Shown: in pieces, positions 9,631-15,177 of the stretch
How the letters are laid out: each line of letters begins with the position of its first letter
Position numbering within the stretch: position 1 is the stretch's first letter
Assembly (NCBI GenBank): GCA_021794775.1
Contig: JAJYQG010000073.1
Span: 1-15,177, forward strand
Direction: 5' to 3'
DNA: 15,177 bases
From: Pseudomonadota bacterium
Lineage (GTDB): Bacteria > Pseudomonadota > Gammaproteobacteria > Burkholderiales > Ferrovaceae
Program-made: the position numbers and the translations under genes
The notes under the pieces: model-generated
Database searches by the model: none
Seen by the model: only the letters and a program-made list of their open reading frames with translations
Told to the model about the DNA's origin: nothing

Positions 9631-9899
9631 CAGGATTCCTCGTCGAAGCGGTTCTGAATGAGGGCGATGAGGCTTTGCATGGCTTCCTGATCCTGGGCTC
9701 CGGAAGTTTCCAGCGTGACCCATGAACCGCGACTGGCCGCCAGCATCATGACCCCCATGATGCTCTTGGCGTTGACCTTGCGTCCATTGCGGGCGATGGT
9801 GATCTCGCAGGGGTAAGCGGAAGCCGTTTGGGTCAGCTTGGCCGAAGCGCGGGCGTGCAAACCCAGCTTGTTGATGATTTGAATATCTTGGGATGGCAT
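9630..9899 (-). CDS. ptsH: Phosphocarrier protein HPr
   Basis: Small cytosolic phosphocarrier between enzyme I and EIIA proteins, 89 residues. The phosphorylated His15 lies in KLGLHARAS. A serine at the regulatory position, Ser46 in NAKSIMGVMML, is the type of site modified by HPr kinase, so regulation by an HprK elsewhere is possible. The start at ATG 9899 gives the standard N-terminus MPSQDIQIINKLGLHA; an upstream in-frame extension would overlap phoR. No good Shine-Dalgarno is seen; the phoR stop is only 13 bases upstream, so initiation may rely on ribosomes leaving phoR. The usual neighbour in proteobacterial regulatory PTS loci, an EIIA gene, is not in front of it; phoR occupies that place. 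Confidence 0.95.
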   Translation of the reverse strand: MPSQDIQIINKLGLHARASAKLTQTASAYPCEITIARNGRKVNAKSIMGVMMLAASRGSWVTLETSGAQDQEAMQSLIALIQNRFDEES

Positions 9900-9912
9900 G
9901 GATGAGATTCTA

Positions 9913-11214
9913 TCAGTTTGAGGTGATGCGATGGGCGGGAAAATGTAAGGCAAAGGTGCTTCCTTTGCCAGGAGTGCTGTCGATCATCAGCGAGGCTTCA
10001 TGATGCTGGGCGATGCGCTGAACGATGGCCAGGCCCAGTCCAGTTCCGCCGGTATCCCGTGAACGGGCCCGATCCACCCGGTAGAACCGCTCCGTGAGGC
10101 GGGGAATATGTTCGGCATCGATGCCGATGCCGCTGTCGCGTACAGAAAATATCCCGCTGCCTTCCTGAAGAGACCAGCTGATGTCGATGGAGCCCCCCGT
10201 TGGCGTGTACCGTACGGCATTGGCGACCAGATTGCCGAACGCGCTCAGCAGCTCCGATTCAATGCCTTGCAGAAAGTTTTCTTCGGCCATGGACACGGTG
10301 ATGGTATGGCGCTCCTGACTCAGTTGTCGTGCGGTTGGGGGCACCTGACTTAACAGCGATGAGAGCGCCACCGGGGTGAGCGGGGCGACACCGGTTTGGC
10401 TTTCAAGGCGCGACAAGGACAGCAGCTCTTCCACCAGATGCTGCATGCGTTGGGCTTGAGAGGCGACGGTATCGAGAATTTTGTCGAGGGTGGTGGGGGG
10501 CAGTGGGCCGCTGGTTTGTAGGGTTTCAATGTAACCGCCGATCACGGTCAAGGGCGTGCGCAGTTCGTGGGAAACGTTGGCGACAAAATCCTGACGCACT
10601 TTTTCGTCTCGTTCCAGTTGGGTAATGTCATGGGTCACCAGCATGCGTTCTTCGTCGTTGTAACGGACCAGTTGCAACATCAAGGTCAGGTCCTGCCCGT
10701 GACGCCCTCGCAGGATGGTGTGGTTTTCCGTTGCTGGCCGGTGTTCGAGAAAATCCTGAAACTCTGGGCGCCGTATCAGGTAGGGCAGGCTTTGCTGACG
10801 GTCACGGGTGAGGTCGATGTGCAGATGACGTTCGGCCGCCGGGTTGCACCATAAAATGCGTTCGCTGCGGTCCAGGATGACGGTGCCGATGGGCAGCAGG
10901 GCAAGGGCCTGTTCAAAGCGCTGAGAGGCTTCGCTGAGGCGCATCTGGTTTTCGTCGTAGCGTTTTTCCAGAGAGTGCAGACGTCCGAAAACCTGTTCCC
11001 AGGTGCGGCGTGCGCTGTATCCTGGCGATAGGTTGTGATCCTGCAGCCAGCGGTGCAGTTGCTGCAATTTCCAGGCATCCCGCGCGGCGATGGCGGCCAT
11101 GATCAGCGCCAGGGATCCCCATGCCCAGTTCCAGCCGCCGATCGAGGCAGCACCGCCGGTGACGAGCAGGATAATCGGAAAAATACTCAGTACGTAACGC
11201 AGAAAAGACCGCAT
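9913..11214 (-). CDS. phoR: Phosphate regulon sensor histidine kinase PhoR
   Basis: Membrane-bound sensor kinase of the phosphate-starvation two-component system; phosphorylates PhoB and, when phosphate is plentiful, dephosphorylates it. The 433-residue product has two N-terminal hydrophobic segments (about 5-25 and 28-45) with almost no periplasmic loop, as in PhoR. A linker follows, then a PAS domain (about 95-200, ALLPIGTVILDRSERILWCN) and a HisKA domain with His216 in FVANVSHELRTPLTVIGGY. The ATPase domain has the N box NLVANAVRYTP (328-338), DSGIGI (360-365), F-box ERFYRVD and G2 box GGTGLGLAIV (389-398). It lacks its own clear Shine-Dalgarno. Adjacent phoB supports PhoR over other PAS kinases. 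No pst genes or phoU are in the window. Confidence 0.93.
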   Translation of the reverse strand: MRSFLRYVLSIFPIILLVTGGAASIGGWNWAWGSLALIMAAIAARDAWKLQQLHRWLQDHNLSPGYSARRTWEQVFGRLHSLEKRYDENQMRLSEASQRFEQALALLPIGTVILDRSERILWCNPAAERHLHIDLTRDRQQSLPYLIRRPEFQDFLEHRPATENHTILRGRHGQDLTLMLQLVRYNDEERMLVTHDITQLERDEKVRQDFVANVSHELRTPLTVIGGYIETLQTSGPLPPTTLDKILDTVASQAQRMQHLVEELLSLSRLESQTGVAPLTPVALSSLLSQVPPTARQLSQERHTITVSMAEENFLQGIESELLSAFGNLVANAVRYTPTGGSIDISWSLQEGSGIFSVRDSGIGIDAEHIPRLTERFYRVDRARSRDTGGTGLGLAIVQRIAQHHEASLMIDSTPGKGSTFALHFPAHRITSN

Positions 11215-11280
11215 GCCGTGAAACCTGTGACGATGACCAAATGGCTCAGGGTAACATCACCGTTTCCCTGCGGCCAGCTT

Positions 11281-11982
11281 TCAGGGTTGCGCTGTCAGTC
11301 GGTAGCCAGCGCCGCGTACGGTTTGCAGCAATTCGTCGTGACCGCTGCCTTCAAGGGCGGAGCGCAGGCGGCGAATATGGACATCCACGGTGCGCTCTTC
11401 GATGAACACATGATCACCCCAGACGTGATCGAGAATCTGGGTGCGGGAATAGACCCGTTCCGGATGGGTCATGAAGAAATGGAGCAGCTTGAATTCCGTG
11501 GGTCCCAGAGAAATTTCCTGGTGTCCTGCATGAACCCGATGGGTTCCCGGATCCAGCGAAAGGGTGCGGAAGATGACCGGGTCGCCGGTCATCTGTGGGG
11601 CGCGGCGACGCAACACAGCCTTGATCCGTGCATTGAGTTCACGGATGGAGAACGGTTTGGTGATGTAGTCGTCGGCCCCCGATTCCAGCCCCAGCAATTT
11701 GTCGGCTTCGTCAACACGGGCCGTGAGCATGATGATGGGAATCTGTTGGGTTCGTTGGTGGGCACGGAGGCGCCGCACCAGCTCCAGGCCGCTCATGCCT
11801 GGCAGCATCCAGTCGATGAGAATCAGGTCGGGCAACATATCCTGGACTCGGTCCAGGGCTTCCATGGCACTGCCAGCTACCTGAGGATCATGACCGGCCT
11901 GGGTGAGGTTGAGAGCGATCAGCTCCTGGATGGCGACTTCGTCTTCGACGACGAGGATATGGGCGCTCAATTCGGCCTCCAT
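11281..11982 (-). CDS. phoB: Phosphate regulon response regulator PhoB
   Basis: OmpR/PhoB-type DNA-binding response regulator. Receiver domain (1-125): acidic pair Glu13/Asp14, phosphoacceptor Asp57 in LILIDWMLPGMSG, Thr87 in IIMLTARVDEAD and Lys109 in DDYITKPFS. Winged-helix domain (about 133-233): LGPTEFKLLHFFMTHPERVYSR, the recognition region RTVDVHIRRLRSAL and the terminal VRGAGYRL. The start is uncertain. ATG 11982 gives 233 residues beginning MEAELSAHILVVEDE, the closest to normal PhoB length. ATG 12018 or GTG 12033 would add 12 or 17 residues without family support. None has a convincing Shine-Dalgarno. The complement carries TATAAC at 12030-12025, a possible -10 that would favour the downstream start. 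phoR follows after 66 bases. Confidence 0.93.
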   Translation of the reverse strand: MEAELSAHILVVEDEVAIQELIALNLTQAGHDPQVAGSAMEALDRVQDMLPDLILIDWMLPGMSGLELVRRLRAHQRTQQIPIIMLTARVDEADKLLGLESGADDYITKPFSIRELNARIKAVLRRRAPQMTGDPVIFRTLSLDPGTHRVHAGHQEISLGPTEFKLLHFFMTHPERVYSRTQILDHVWGDHVFIEERTVDVHIRRLRSALEGSGHDELLQTVRGAGYRLTAQP

Positions 11983-12033
11983 GGGCTGGGGTATGTCGTA
12001 AGTAGCAGCGAGGTTCATGAGCGCGTTATACAC

Positions 12034-12051
12034 GCTTCATGTGACTGTCAT
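12034..12051 (+). promoter_or_regulatory. Weak Pho-box-like direct repeat upstream of phoB
   Basis: GCTTCAT (12034-12040) and CTGTCAT (12045-12051) are separated by 4 bases, giving the 11-base period of PhoB half-sites. The second copy matches the known CTGTCAT half-site exactly, the first at 4 of 7 positions. It lies just before phoB, where autoregulation would be expected. Against it: the repeat points away from phoB, the spacer is not AT-rich, and the -10-like TATAAC is closer than in known PhoB promoters. Confidence 0.2.
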
Positions 12052-12052
12052 A

Positions 12053-13222
12053 TTACAACGTCGCCGGGTTGTTGCGGTTGGAACCACTGACCAGCGGGAT
12101 GCGAAACAGACGACATTCCAGCGCCCCATTGTAGACTGGGGTGCGTTTCTCCACCTTGAGGCGCAGCAGTTTCGGAAAACCCATGTCGGCACTCAGCAGA
12201 CAAGCCGTCCAGTTGCTGTAACGCTGTTTGAGGACGTTGCCCAGCTGGGGATAGAAGCGTTCCAGTTCGGCCTGTTCGCCAAGACGAACCCCATAAGGAA
12301 GATTGCTGACCATGAGCCCGCTGGTTGCGGGCGCAGTCGACTCCAGCATGTTGACTTGTTTGAGGGTGACACAGGATTCCAGGCCCGCCGTTTTGAGATT
12401 GAGGCGGGCGCGCTCCAGGGCATCGCCCTTGATGTCGTAACCCCATAGGGGAAGGGGTTCTGGCGCACGTTGGCGCTGGCGCGCAGCCTGCTCCAGGGCG
12501 GGCCAGCAGGCTGCCGTCGGGCAAGGTTTGAGATGCTGGAAAGCGAAGGTGCGGCCCAGGCCGGGAGCCTGATTCAGGCATTGTTCGGCTGCTTCGATCA
12601 GCACCGTCCCCGAACCGCAGAAGGCGTCCAGCAAAGGGATCCCCGGTTTCCATCCGGCCAAGGCCAGCAATCCGGCTGCCAGGTTGCGCTTGATGGGCGC
12701 CTCTCCTGGGGCGGGTCGTTCGCCTCTCTTGAACAGCGCGTCACCGCTGGTGTCCAGCGACAGGTGGAAGCGCTCGGCGCTGAGAAACAGGTGGAGGCGC
12801 AAATCGGGTTCGCGCGTGTCGATGGAAGGTCGTTCGCCGGTTTTATCGCGGAAATGGTCGCATACGGCATCCTTGATGCGCAAGGTGACGAAATCGAGGC
12901 TGCGCAACGGGCAATGGTGGGCGCGCGTATCGATTTTGAGGGTGCGCTTCACGTCGAACCAGTCGCTCCATGGCAGGGCCCGCGCTTGCTGGTAAAGATC
13001 CTGTTCGCTGTGGTAGTGGCCTTCGGCAACCTGCCACAGCACGCGGCTGGCCAGGCGGCTTTCAAGGTTGACGCGCATCGCCACGGTCCAGTCGCCCTGA
13101 AATCCGGCGCCGGATTCCCGGGCGCTGATCTGCGTTGCGCCAAGGAGGGAAAGTTCATCCATCAGGGCGTTTTCGAGGCCGCGCGGACAGGGGCAGTAGA
13201 AGGTTTCGAGTGAGGAGGTCAT
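12053..13222 (-). CDS. rlmL: THUMP-domain 23S rRNA guanine-N2 methyltransferase, RlmL-type (single domain)
   Basis: SAM-dependent RNA methyltransferase resembling the N-terminal half of E. coli RlmKL, which makes m2G2445 in 23S rRNA. The RlmK half is absent; 389 residues is the common size for stand-alone homologues. An N-terminal ferredoxin-like/THUMP region (about 5-160, opening ETFYCPCPRGLENAL) precedes the catalytic domain. That domain starts with IKRNLAAGLLALAGW and has motif I LLDAFCGSGTVLIEAA (197-212), the acidic strand WGYDIKGDALERAR and motif IV SNLPYGVRLGE (306-316). It ends with the family's NGALECRLFRI. Motif IV reads N-L-P-Y where E. coli RlmL has N-P-P-Y; related THUMP tRNA methyltransferases tolerate this position. 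Start ATG 13222 lies 7 bases after the hemJ stop, with no clear Shine-Dalgarno. Exact rRNA site is inferred. Confidence 0.88.
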   Translation of the reverse strand: MTSSLETFYCPCPRGLENALMDELSLLGATQISARESGAGFQGDWTVAMRVNLESRLASRVLWQVAEGHYHSEQDLYQQARALPWSDWFDVKRTLKIDTRAHHCPLRSLDFVTLRIKDAVCDHFRDKTGERPSIDTREPDLRLHLFLSAERFHLSLDTSGDALFKRGERPAPGEAPIKRNLAAGLLALAGWKPGIPLLDAFCGSGTVLIEAAEQCLNQAPGLGRTFAFQHLKPCPTAACWPALEQAARQRQRAPEPLPLWGYDIKGDALERARLNLKTAGLESCVTLKQVNMLESTAPATSGLMVSNLPYGVRLGEQAELERFYPQLGNVLKQRYSNWTACLLSADMGFPKLLRLKVEKRTPVYNGALECRLFRIPLVSGSNRNNPATL

Positions 13223-13229
13223 GGGCGGG

Positions 13230-13655
13230 TCAGAAGGGTTTGAAAACGACCAGAATGACTACGGGGATCAGGATCAGGACGGGAAATTCGTTGAACCAGC
13301 GGTACCATACGTGGCCGTGGCGGTTGCGATCCAGGGCAAAATCCTTGACCAGAACACCGCACCAGAGATGGTAACCGATGAGCAGTGCGACGAGCGCCAG
13401 TTTGGGCATCAACCAGCCTCCGCGATCGTCGAGCCCGAAGGCCATGAACAGTCCCGATGCGACCGTCAGCACGGCGCCAGGGGTGGTGATGCCGCGGTAC
13501 AATTTGCGCTCCATCACCTTGAAGCGATCACGGCCGAGCTGATCGTGGTCGGGGCATTGGGCGTGGTAGACGAACAACCGGGGCAGATAGAAAAGGCCGG
13601 CAAACCAGGTCACCATGGCCATGATGTGAAACGCTTTGATGGATAACAGGAGCAT
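13230..13655 (-). CDS. hemJ: Protoporphyrinogen IX oxidase HemJ
   Basis: Small integral membrane protein of the HemJ/UPF0093 family, which oxidises protoporphyrinogen IX to protoporphyrin IX in haem synthesis and itself binds haem. The product is 141 residues with about four membrane segments (roughly 5-24, 55-74, 82-101 and 121-139). Hallmarks are KAFHIMAMVTWFAGLFYLPR (7-26) containing the conserved His10, the ERKLYRGITTPG stretch (49-60) and WLMPKLALVALL with the conserved Lys85. The C-terminus RWFNEFPVLILIPVVILVVF is typical. The start codon ATG 13655 lies 7 bases after the stop of the preceding hydrolase gene, so translation is likely coupled. No haem-pathway partner is next to it in this window. 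Confidence 0.91.
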   Translation of the reverse strand: MLLLSIKAFHIMAMVTWFAGLFYLPRLFVYHAQCPDHDQLGRDRFKVMERKLYRGITTPGAVLTVASGLFMAFGLDDRGGWLMPKLALVALLIGYHLWCGVLVKDFALDRNRHGHVWYRWFNEFPVLILIPVVILVVFKPF

Positions 13656-13662
13656 GAGCGTC

Positions 13663-14274
13663 TCAGGCCGGAAAGAAACGTTGGATCCAGTCGCGCAACA
13701 GCATCAGGCGCTGGTGAAAAAAATGATCTCCTCCGGGCACGACCAACAGGGGCAGCCCCTGTGGTTCTGCCCAGCGCAACACATCGTTGAGGGGGACGGT
13801 GGTGTCCTGCTCGCCGTGAATGACCCACGTATTCGCTGCCACTGCGCCGAGGGGGAAATGCCCTACGGCCGGTGCGACCAGGATCAGCTGTTGCGGCGAC
13901 AGATGGCGTGCAACCTCGCTCATGACGAATGCCCCGAAGGAAAAACCAGCCAACACCAGGGGCAGGTTGGGGTGGGATTGGCGCGCCAGTTCGTATAGAG
14001 TCAGCCAGTCCTCGGTTTCGCCACGCCCTTCGTCGTAGGTTCCCTGGCTCTGTCCTACGCCGCGGCTGTTCATGCGCCAGGTGTGGTAGCCAAGACCGCT
14101 GAGCGTGCGCGCCAGGGTTTGCGTGACCTTGTTGTGAAGATTGCCACCAAACAACGGGTGCGGGTGTGCGACGAGCGCCAGTCCGCGGAGGGGGGCTGCT
14201 GCGGCATTGATCACCCCCTCGAGGAGGCCGGCCGGCCCGGGAACCAGAAAGCTTTCTTGGTCAGCTGGGGTCAT
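13663..14274 (-). CDS. COG2945-type alpha/beta hydrolase
   Basis: Predicted cytosolic alpha/beta hydrolase of 203 residues, substrate unknown. The nucleophile elbow is GFSFGAF with Ser112; likely partners are Asp157 in HGEQDTTVP and His184 in PGGDHFFH. The family signatures HPHPLFGGNLHNKV (37-50) and NSRGVGQSQGTYDEGRGE (69-86) place it with the small COG2945 hydrolases. I choose ATG 14274, which gives the typical short N-terminus; an in-frame extension to 14343 would lie inside the upstream gene and has no family resemblance. The chosen start overlaps the end of the gamma-carbonic anhydrase-like gene by 14 bases, so coupled translation is likely. No lid domain or signal peptide is seen. Confidence 0.86.
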   Translation of the reverse strand: MTPADQESFLVPGPAGLLEGVINAAAAPLRGLALVAHPHPLFGGNLHNKVTQTLARTLSGLGYHTWRMNSRGVGQSQGTYDEGRGETEDWLTLYELARQSHPNLPLVLAGFSFGAFVMSEVARHLSPQQLILVAPAVGHFPLGAVAANTWVIHGEQDTTVPLNDVLRWAEPQGLPLLVVPGGDHFFHQRLMLLRDWIQRFFPA

Positions 14275-14803
14275 GGTTGCCGTCGTCGAGGCGTACGCAA
14301 CCGGCGCGAAACTGTTCGGCGCGACGCACGTAGACCTCGGCATTTTGATCCAGTGCAGCGATTTCTTCCGCGCTCAGGGAACGTACGATGCGTCCTGGGC
14401 TGCCCACCACCAATGAGCCATCGGGAATGACTTTGCCTTCGGTGATCAGGCTGTTGGCGCCGATCAGGCAATGCCGACCAATGACGGCGTGATTCAGCAC
14501 GACGGCGCGAATGCCGATCAGCGAGCCGCTGCCAATGCTGCAGCCATGCAGCACTGCGCCATGCCCCACGCTGACATTGTCGGCCAGGGTCAAGGGGGCA
14601 CCGGGGTCGGTGTGCAGCAGCGCTCCATCCTGAATGTTGCTGCGCGGGCCGATGTGGATGGGTTCGTTGTCACCGCGCAGCACGGCTTGGCACCAGACGC
14701 TGGCCTGATCGTCGAGAATGACCTTGCCGATGAGCGAGGCGCTTTCTTCGATAAAGGCGCTGGCGGCCAATTGCGGGCTATCGTGATCGAGTCGGTACAG
14801 CAT
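14261..14803 (-). CDS. Gamma-class carbonic anhydrase family protein
   Basis: Left-handed beta-helix protein of 180 residues in the YrdA/PaaY/CamH group. Hexapeptide repeats fill roughly residues 20-140 (for example VWCQAVLRGDNEPIHIGPRS, then LIGIRAVVLNHAVIG). The three metal-ligand histidines of the gamma class are present: His64 in LLHTDPG, His81 in VGHGAVLHG and His86 in the same segment. The RGD(N) and NIQDG stretches are also conserved. Members form trimers that bind zinc or iron at subunit interfaces; some hydrate CO2, others act on other substrates, so activity is not certain. ATG 14803 has AGGA 6 bases upstream. It is the first gene of the reverse cluster and divergent from the binding-protein gene. 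Confidence 0.91.
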   Translation of the reverse strand: MLYRLDHDSPQLAASAFIEESASLIGKVILDDQASVWCQAVLRGDNEPIHIGPRSNIQDGALLHTDPGAPLTLADNVSVGHGAVLHGCSIGSGSLIGIRAVVLNHAVIGRHCLIGANSLITEGKVIPDGSLVVGSPGRIVRSLSAEEIAALDQNAEVYVRRAEQFRAGCVRLDDGNHDPS

Positions 14804-14908
14804 GGGGAGTCCTGTCGTGGGTGACCCAAGGAATGGGGGGATGATTCGTCATTGTGCCAAAATTTGCTCCGCGGTGGGCGGCTTGGCGCGGGAATCATCG
14901 ACCTTTGG

Positions 14909-14937
14909 TTGCAAATCCTGATAACATCCCATATAAA
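14909..14937 (+). promoter_or_regulatory. Probable sigma70-type promoter for the binding-protein gene
   Basis: TTGCAA (14909-14914) and TATAAA (14932-14937) are separated by the optimal 17 bases, followed by an AT-rich discriminator. The predicted transcript starts near 14944, leaving a leader of about 74 bases before the ATG at 15018. It lies in the 214-bp divergent region (14804-15017), which otherwise shows no gene. No promoter of similar quality was recognised for the gamma-carbonic anhydrase side. Confidence 0.5.
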
Positions 14938-14945
14938 TTTTTTGT

Positions 14946-14963
14946 GCATTCGTGTCGGAATGC
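14946..14963 (+). other. Small stem-loop at the predicted 5' end of the binding-protein mRNA
   Basis: GCATTC (14946-14951) pairs with GAATGC (14958-14963) around a 6-base loop, followed by TTTGTCT. It starts within a few bases of the predicted transcription start. It could stabilise the 5' end or be incidental; the U-tract is too short for a confident attenuator. Confidence 0.25.
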
Positions 14964-15017
14964 TTTGTCTGGAGCGGTGCCAAGACCCGCGCTTAACCCT
15001 AAACGGAGGGAAAAACC

Positions 15018-15177
15018 ATGAATCATCGACAAACCGTTTGCAGTCTCGCCGCCTCTTTGTGGCTGATGCTGGGTGTCACCAGCGTACAAGCTGCCGATCC
15101 GGTACGCATTGGCGTTTCGGGGCCATTCACGGGAGGATCGGCCCCTATGGGGGTTTCCATGCGTGAAGGCGAGATCG
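15018..15177 (+). CDS. Branched-chain amino acid-type ABC transporter periplasmic binding protein (5' fragment)
   Basis: Only the first 53 codons are in the window; the frame is still open at the right edge. The product begins with a signal peptide: basic start MNHRQ, a hydrophobic core around LAASLWLMLGV and a likely cleavage after SVQA (before ADPVRIG, about residue 26). The mature start PVRIGVSGPFTGGSAPMG, with the MREGE that follows, is typical of LivJ/LivK-like solute-binding proteins (periplasmic-binding type 1 fold), which deliver branched-chain amino acids, amides or urea to ABC permeases. The ligand cannot be told from this fragment. GGAGGG (15005-15010) lies 7 bases before the ATG, a very strong ribosome site. 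Permease and ATPase genes would be expected to the right. Confidence 0.87.
   Translation, partial: MNHRQTVCSLAASLWLMLGVTSVQAADPVRIGVSGPFTGGSAPMGVSMREGEI

Noticed and set aside
8863..9657. 264-codon plus-strand frame opposite ptsI
   Set aside because: Antisense to the phosphohistidine domain of enzyme I, which is intact; no support as a gene.
9631..9723. Upstream extension of the ptsI frame to 9723
   Set aside because: It overlaps ptsH in another frame and does not resemble enzyme I; ATG 9630 has a good Shine-Dalgarno and stop/start overlap with ptsH.
11035..12090. 351-codon plus-strand frame opposite phoR/phoB
   Set aside because: Composition is that of a reverse-complement shadow, no domain is seen, and both opposite-strand genes show complete conserved motifs.
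12470..13213. 247-codon plus-strand frame opposite the RlmL-type gene
   Set aside because: Shadow of the real gene; no ribosome site or family resemblance.
14946..14970. Attenuator or riboswitch in the binding-protein leader
   Set aside because: Only a 6-bp stem with a short U-stretch at the very 5' end; the leader of about 74 bases shows no known riboswitch structure.

Overview
This 15.2-kb window looks like ordinary chromosomal DNA of a betaproteobacterium. It is GC-rich. The order mreB <> gatC-gatA-gatB and metX-metW followed by an AmpG-type permease fits that class, and so do the protein sequences. The exact genus cannot be read from the sequence. I see no mobile element, rRNA, tRNA or CRISPR array, and nothing that marks the region as horizontally acquired. 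Coding density is very high and no gene-free gap exceeds 300 bp.

Left end (1-803): the first 242 codons of mreB run leftwards out of the window, divergently from gatC. The 75-bp spacer holds a good sigma70-type promoter for the gat genes.

Forward cluster (804-7734): gatC, gatA, gatB, metX, metW, an ampG-like MFS permease and pyrE follow with overlaps or gaps below 60 bp, so they probably form one transcription unit. GatCAB amidates misacylated Glu-tRNA(Gln)/Asp-tRNA(Asn). MetX/MetW activate homoserine for methionine synthesis, the permease probably imports muropeptides, and PyrE makes OMP for pyrimidines. The most distinctive local feature is a 20-codon open frame exactly between the permease and pyrE. 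It has a strong Shine-Dalgarno, its ATG overlaps the permease stop, and its stop overlaps the TTG start of pyrE.

Convergence point (7735-7899): 165 bp with a perfect 8-bp hairpin. Two overlapping reading frames here faintly resemble the end of an outer-membrane beta-barrel protein.

Reverse cluster (14803 down to 7900, transcribed right to left): gamma-class carbonic anhydrase-like protein, COG2945-type alpha/beta hydrolase, HemJ (protoporphyrinogen oxidase), a stand-alone RlmL-type THUMP rRNA methyltransferase, PhoB, PhoR, HPr (ptsH) and enzyme I (ptsI). Spacing is tight throughout, so the phosphate two-component system and the general PTS proteins may share a transcript. No EIIA or permease component of a PTS lies here, which fits a regulatory rather than sugar-transporting PTS.

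Right end (14804-15177): a divergent intergenic region carries a clear promoter for a branched-chain amino acid-type periplasmic binding protein. Only the first 53 codons of that gene, including its signal peptide, are inside the window.

Overall this is a housekeeping region. I do not see a convincing undescribed system. The points worth checking are the pyrE mini-frame, the phoBR-ptsHI linkage, a weak Pho-box-like repeat at phoB, and the possible gene remnant after pyrE.
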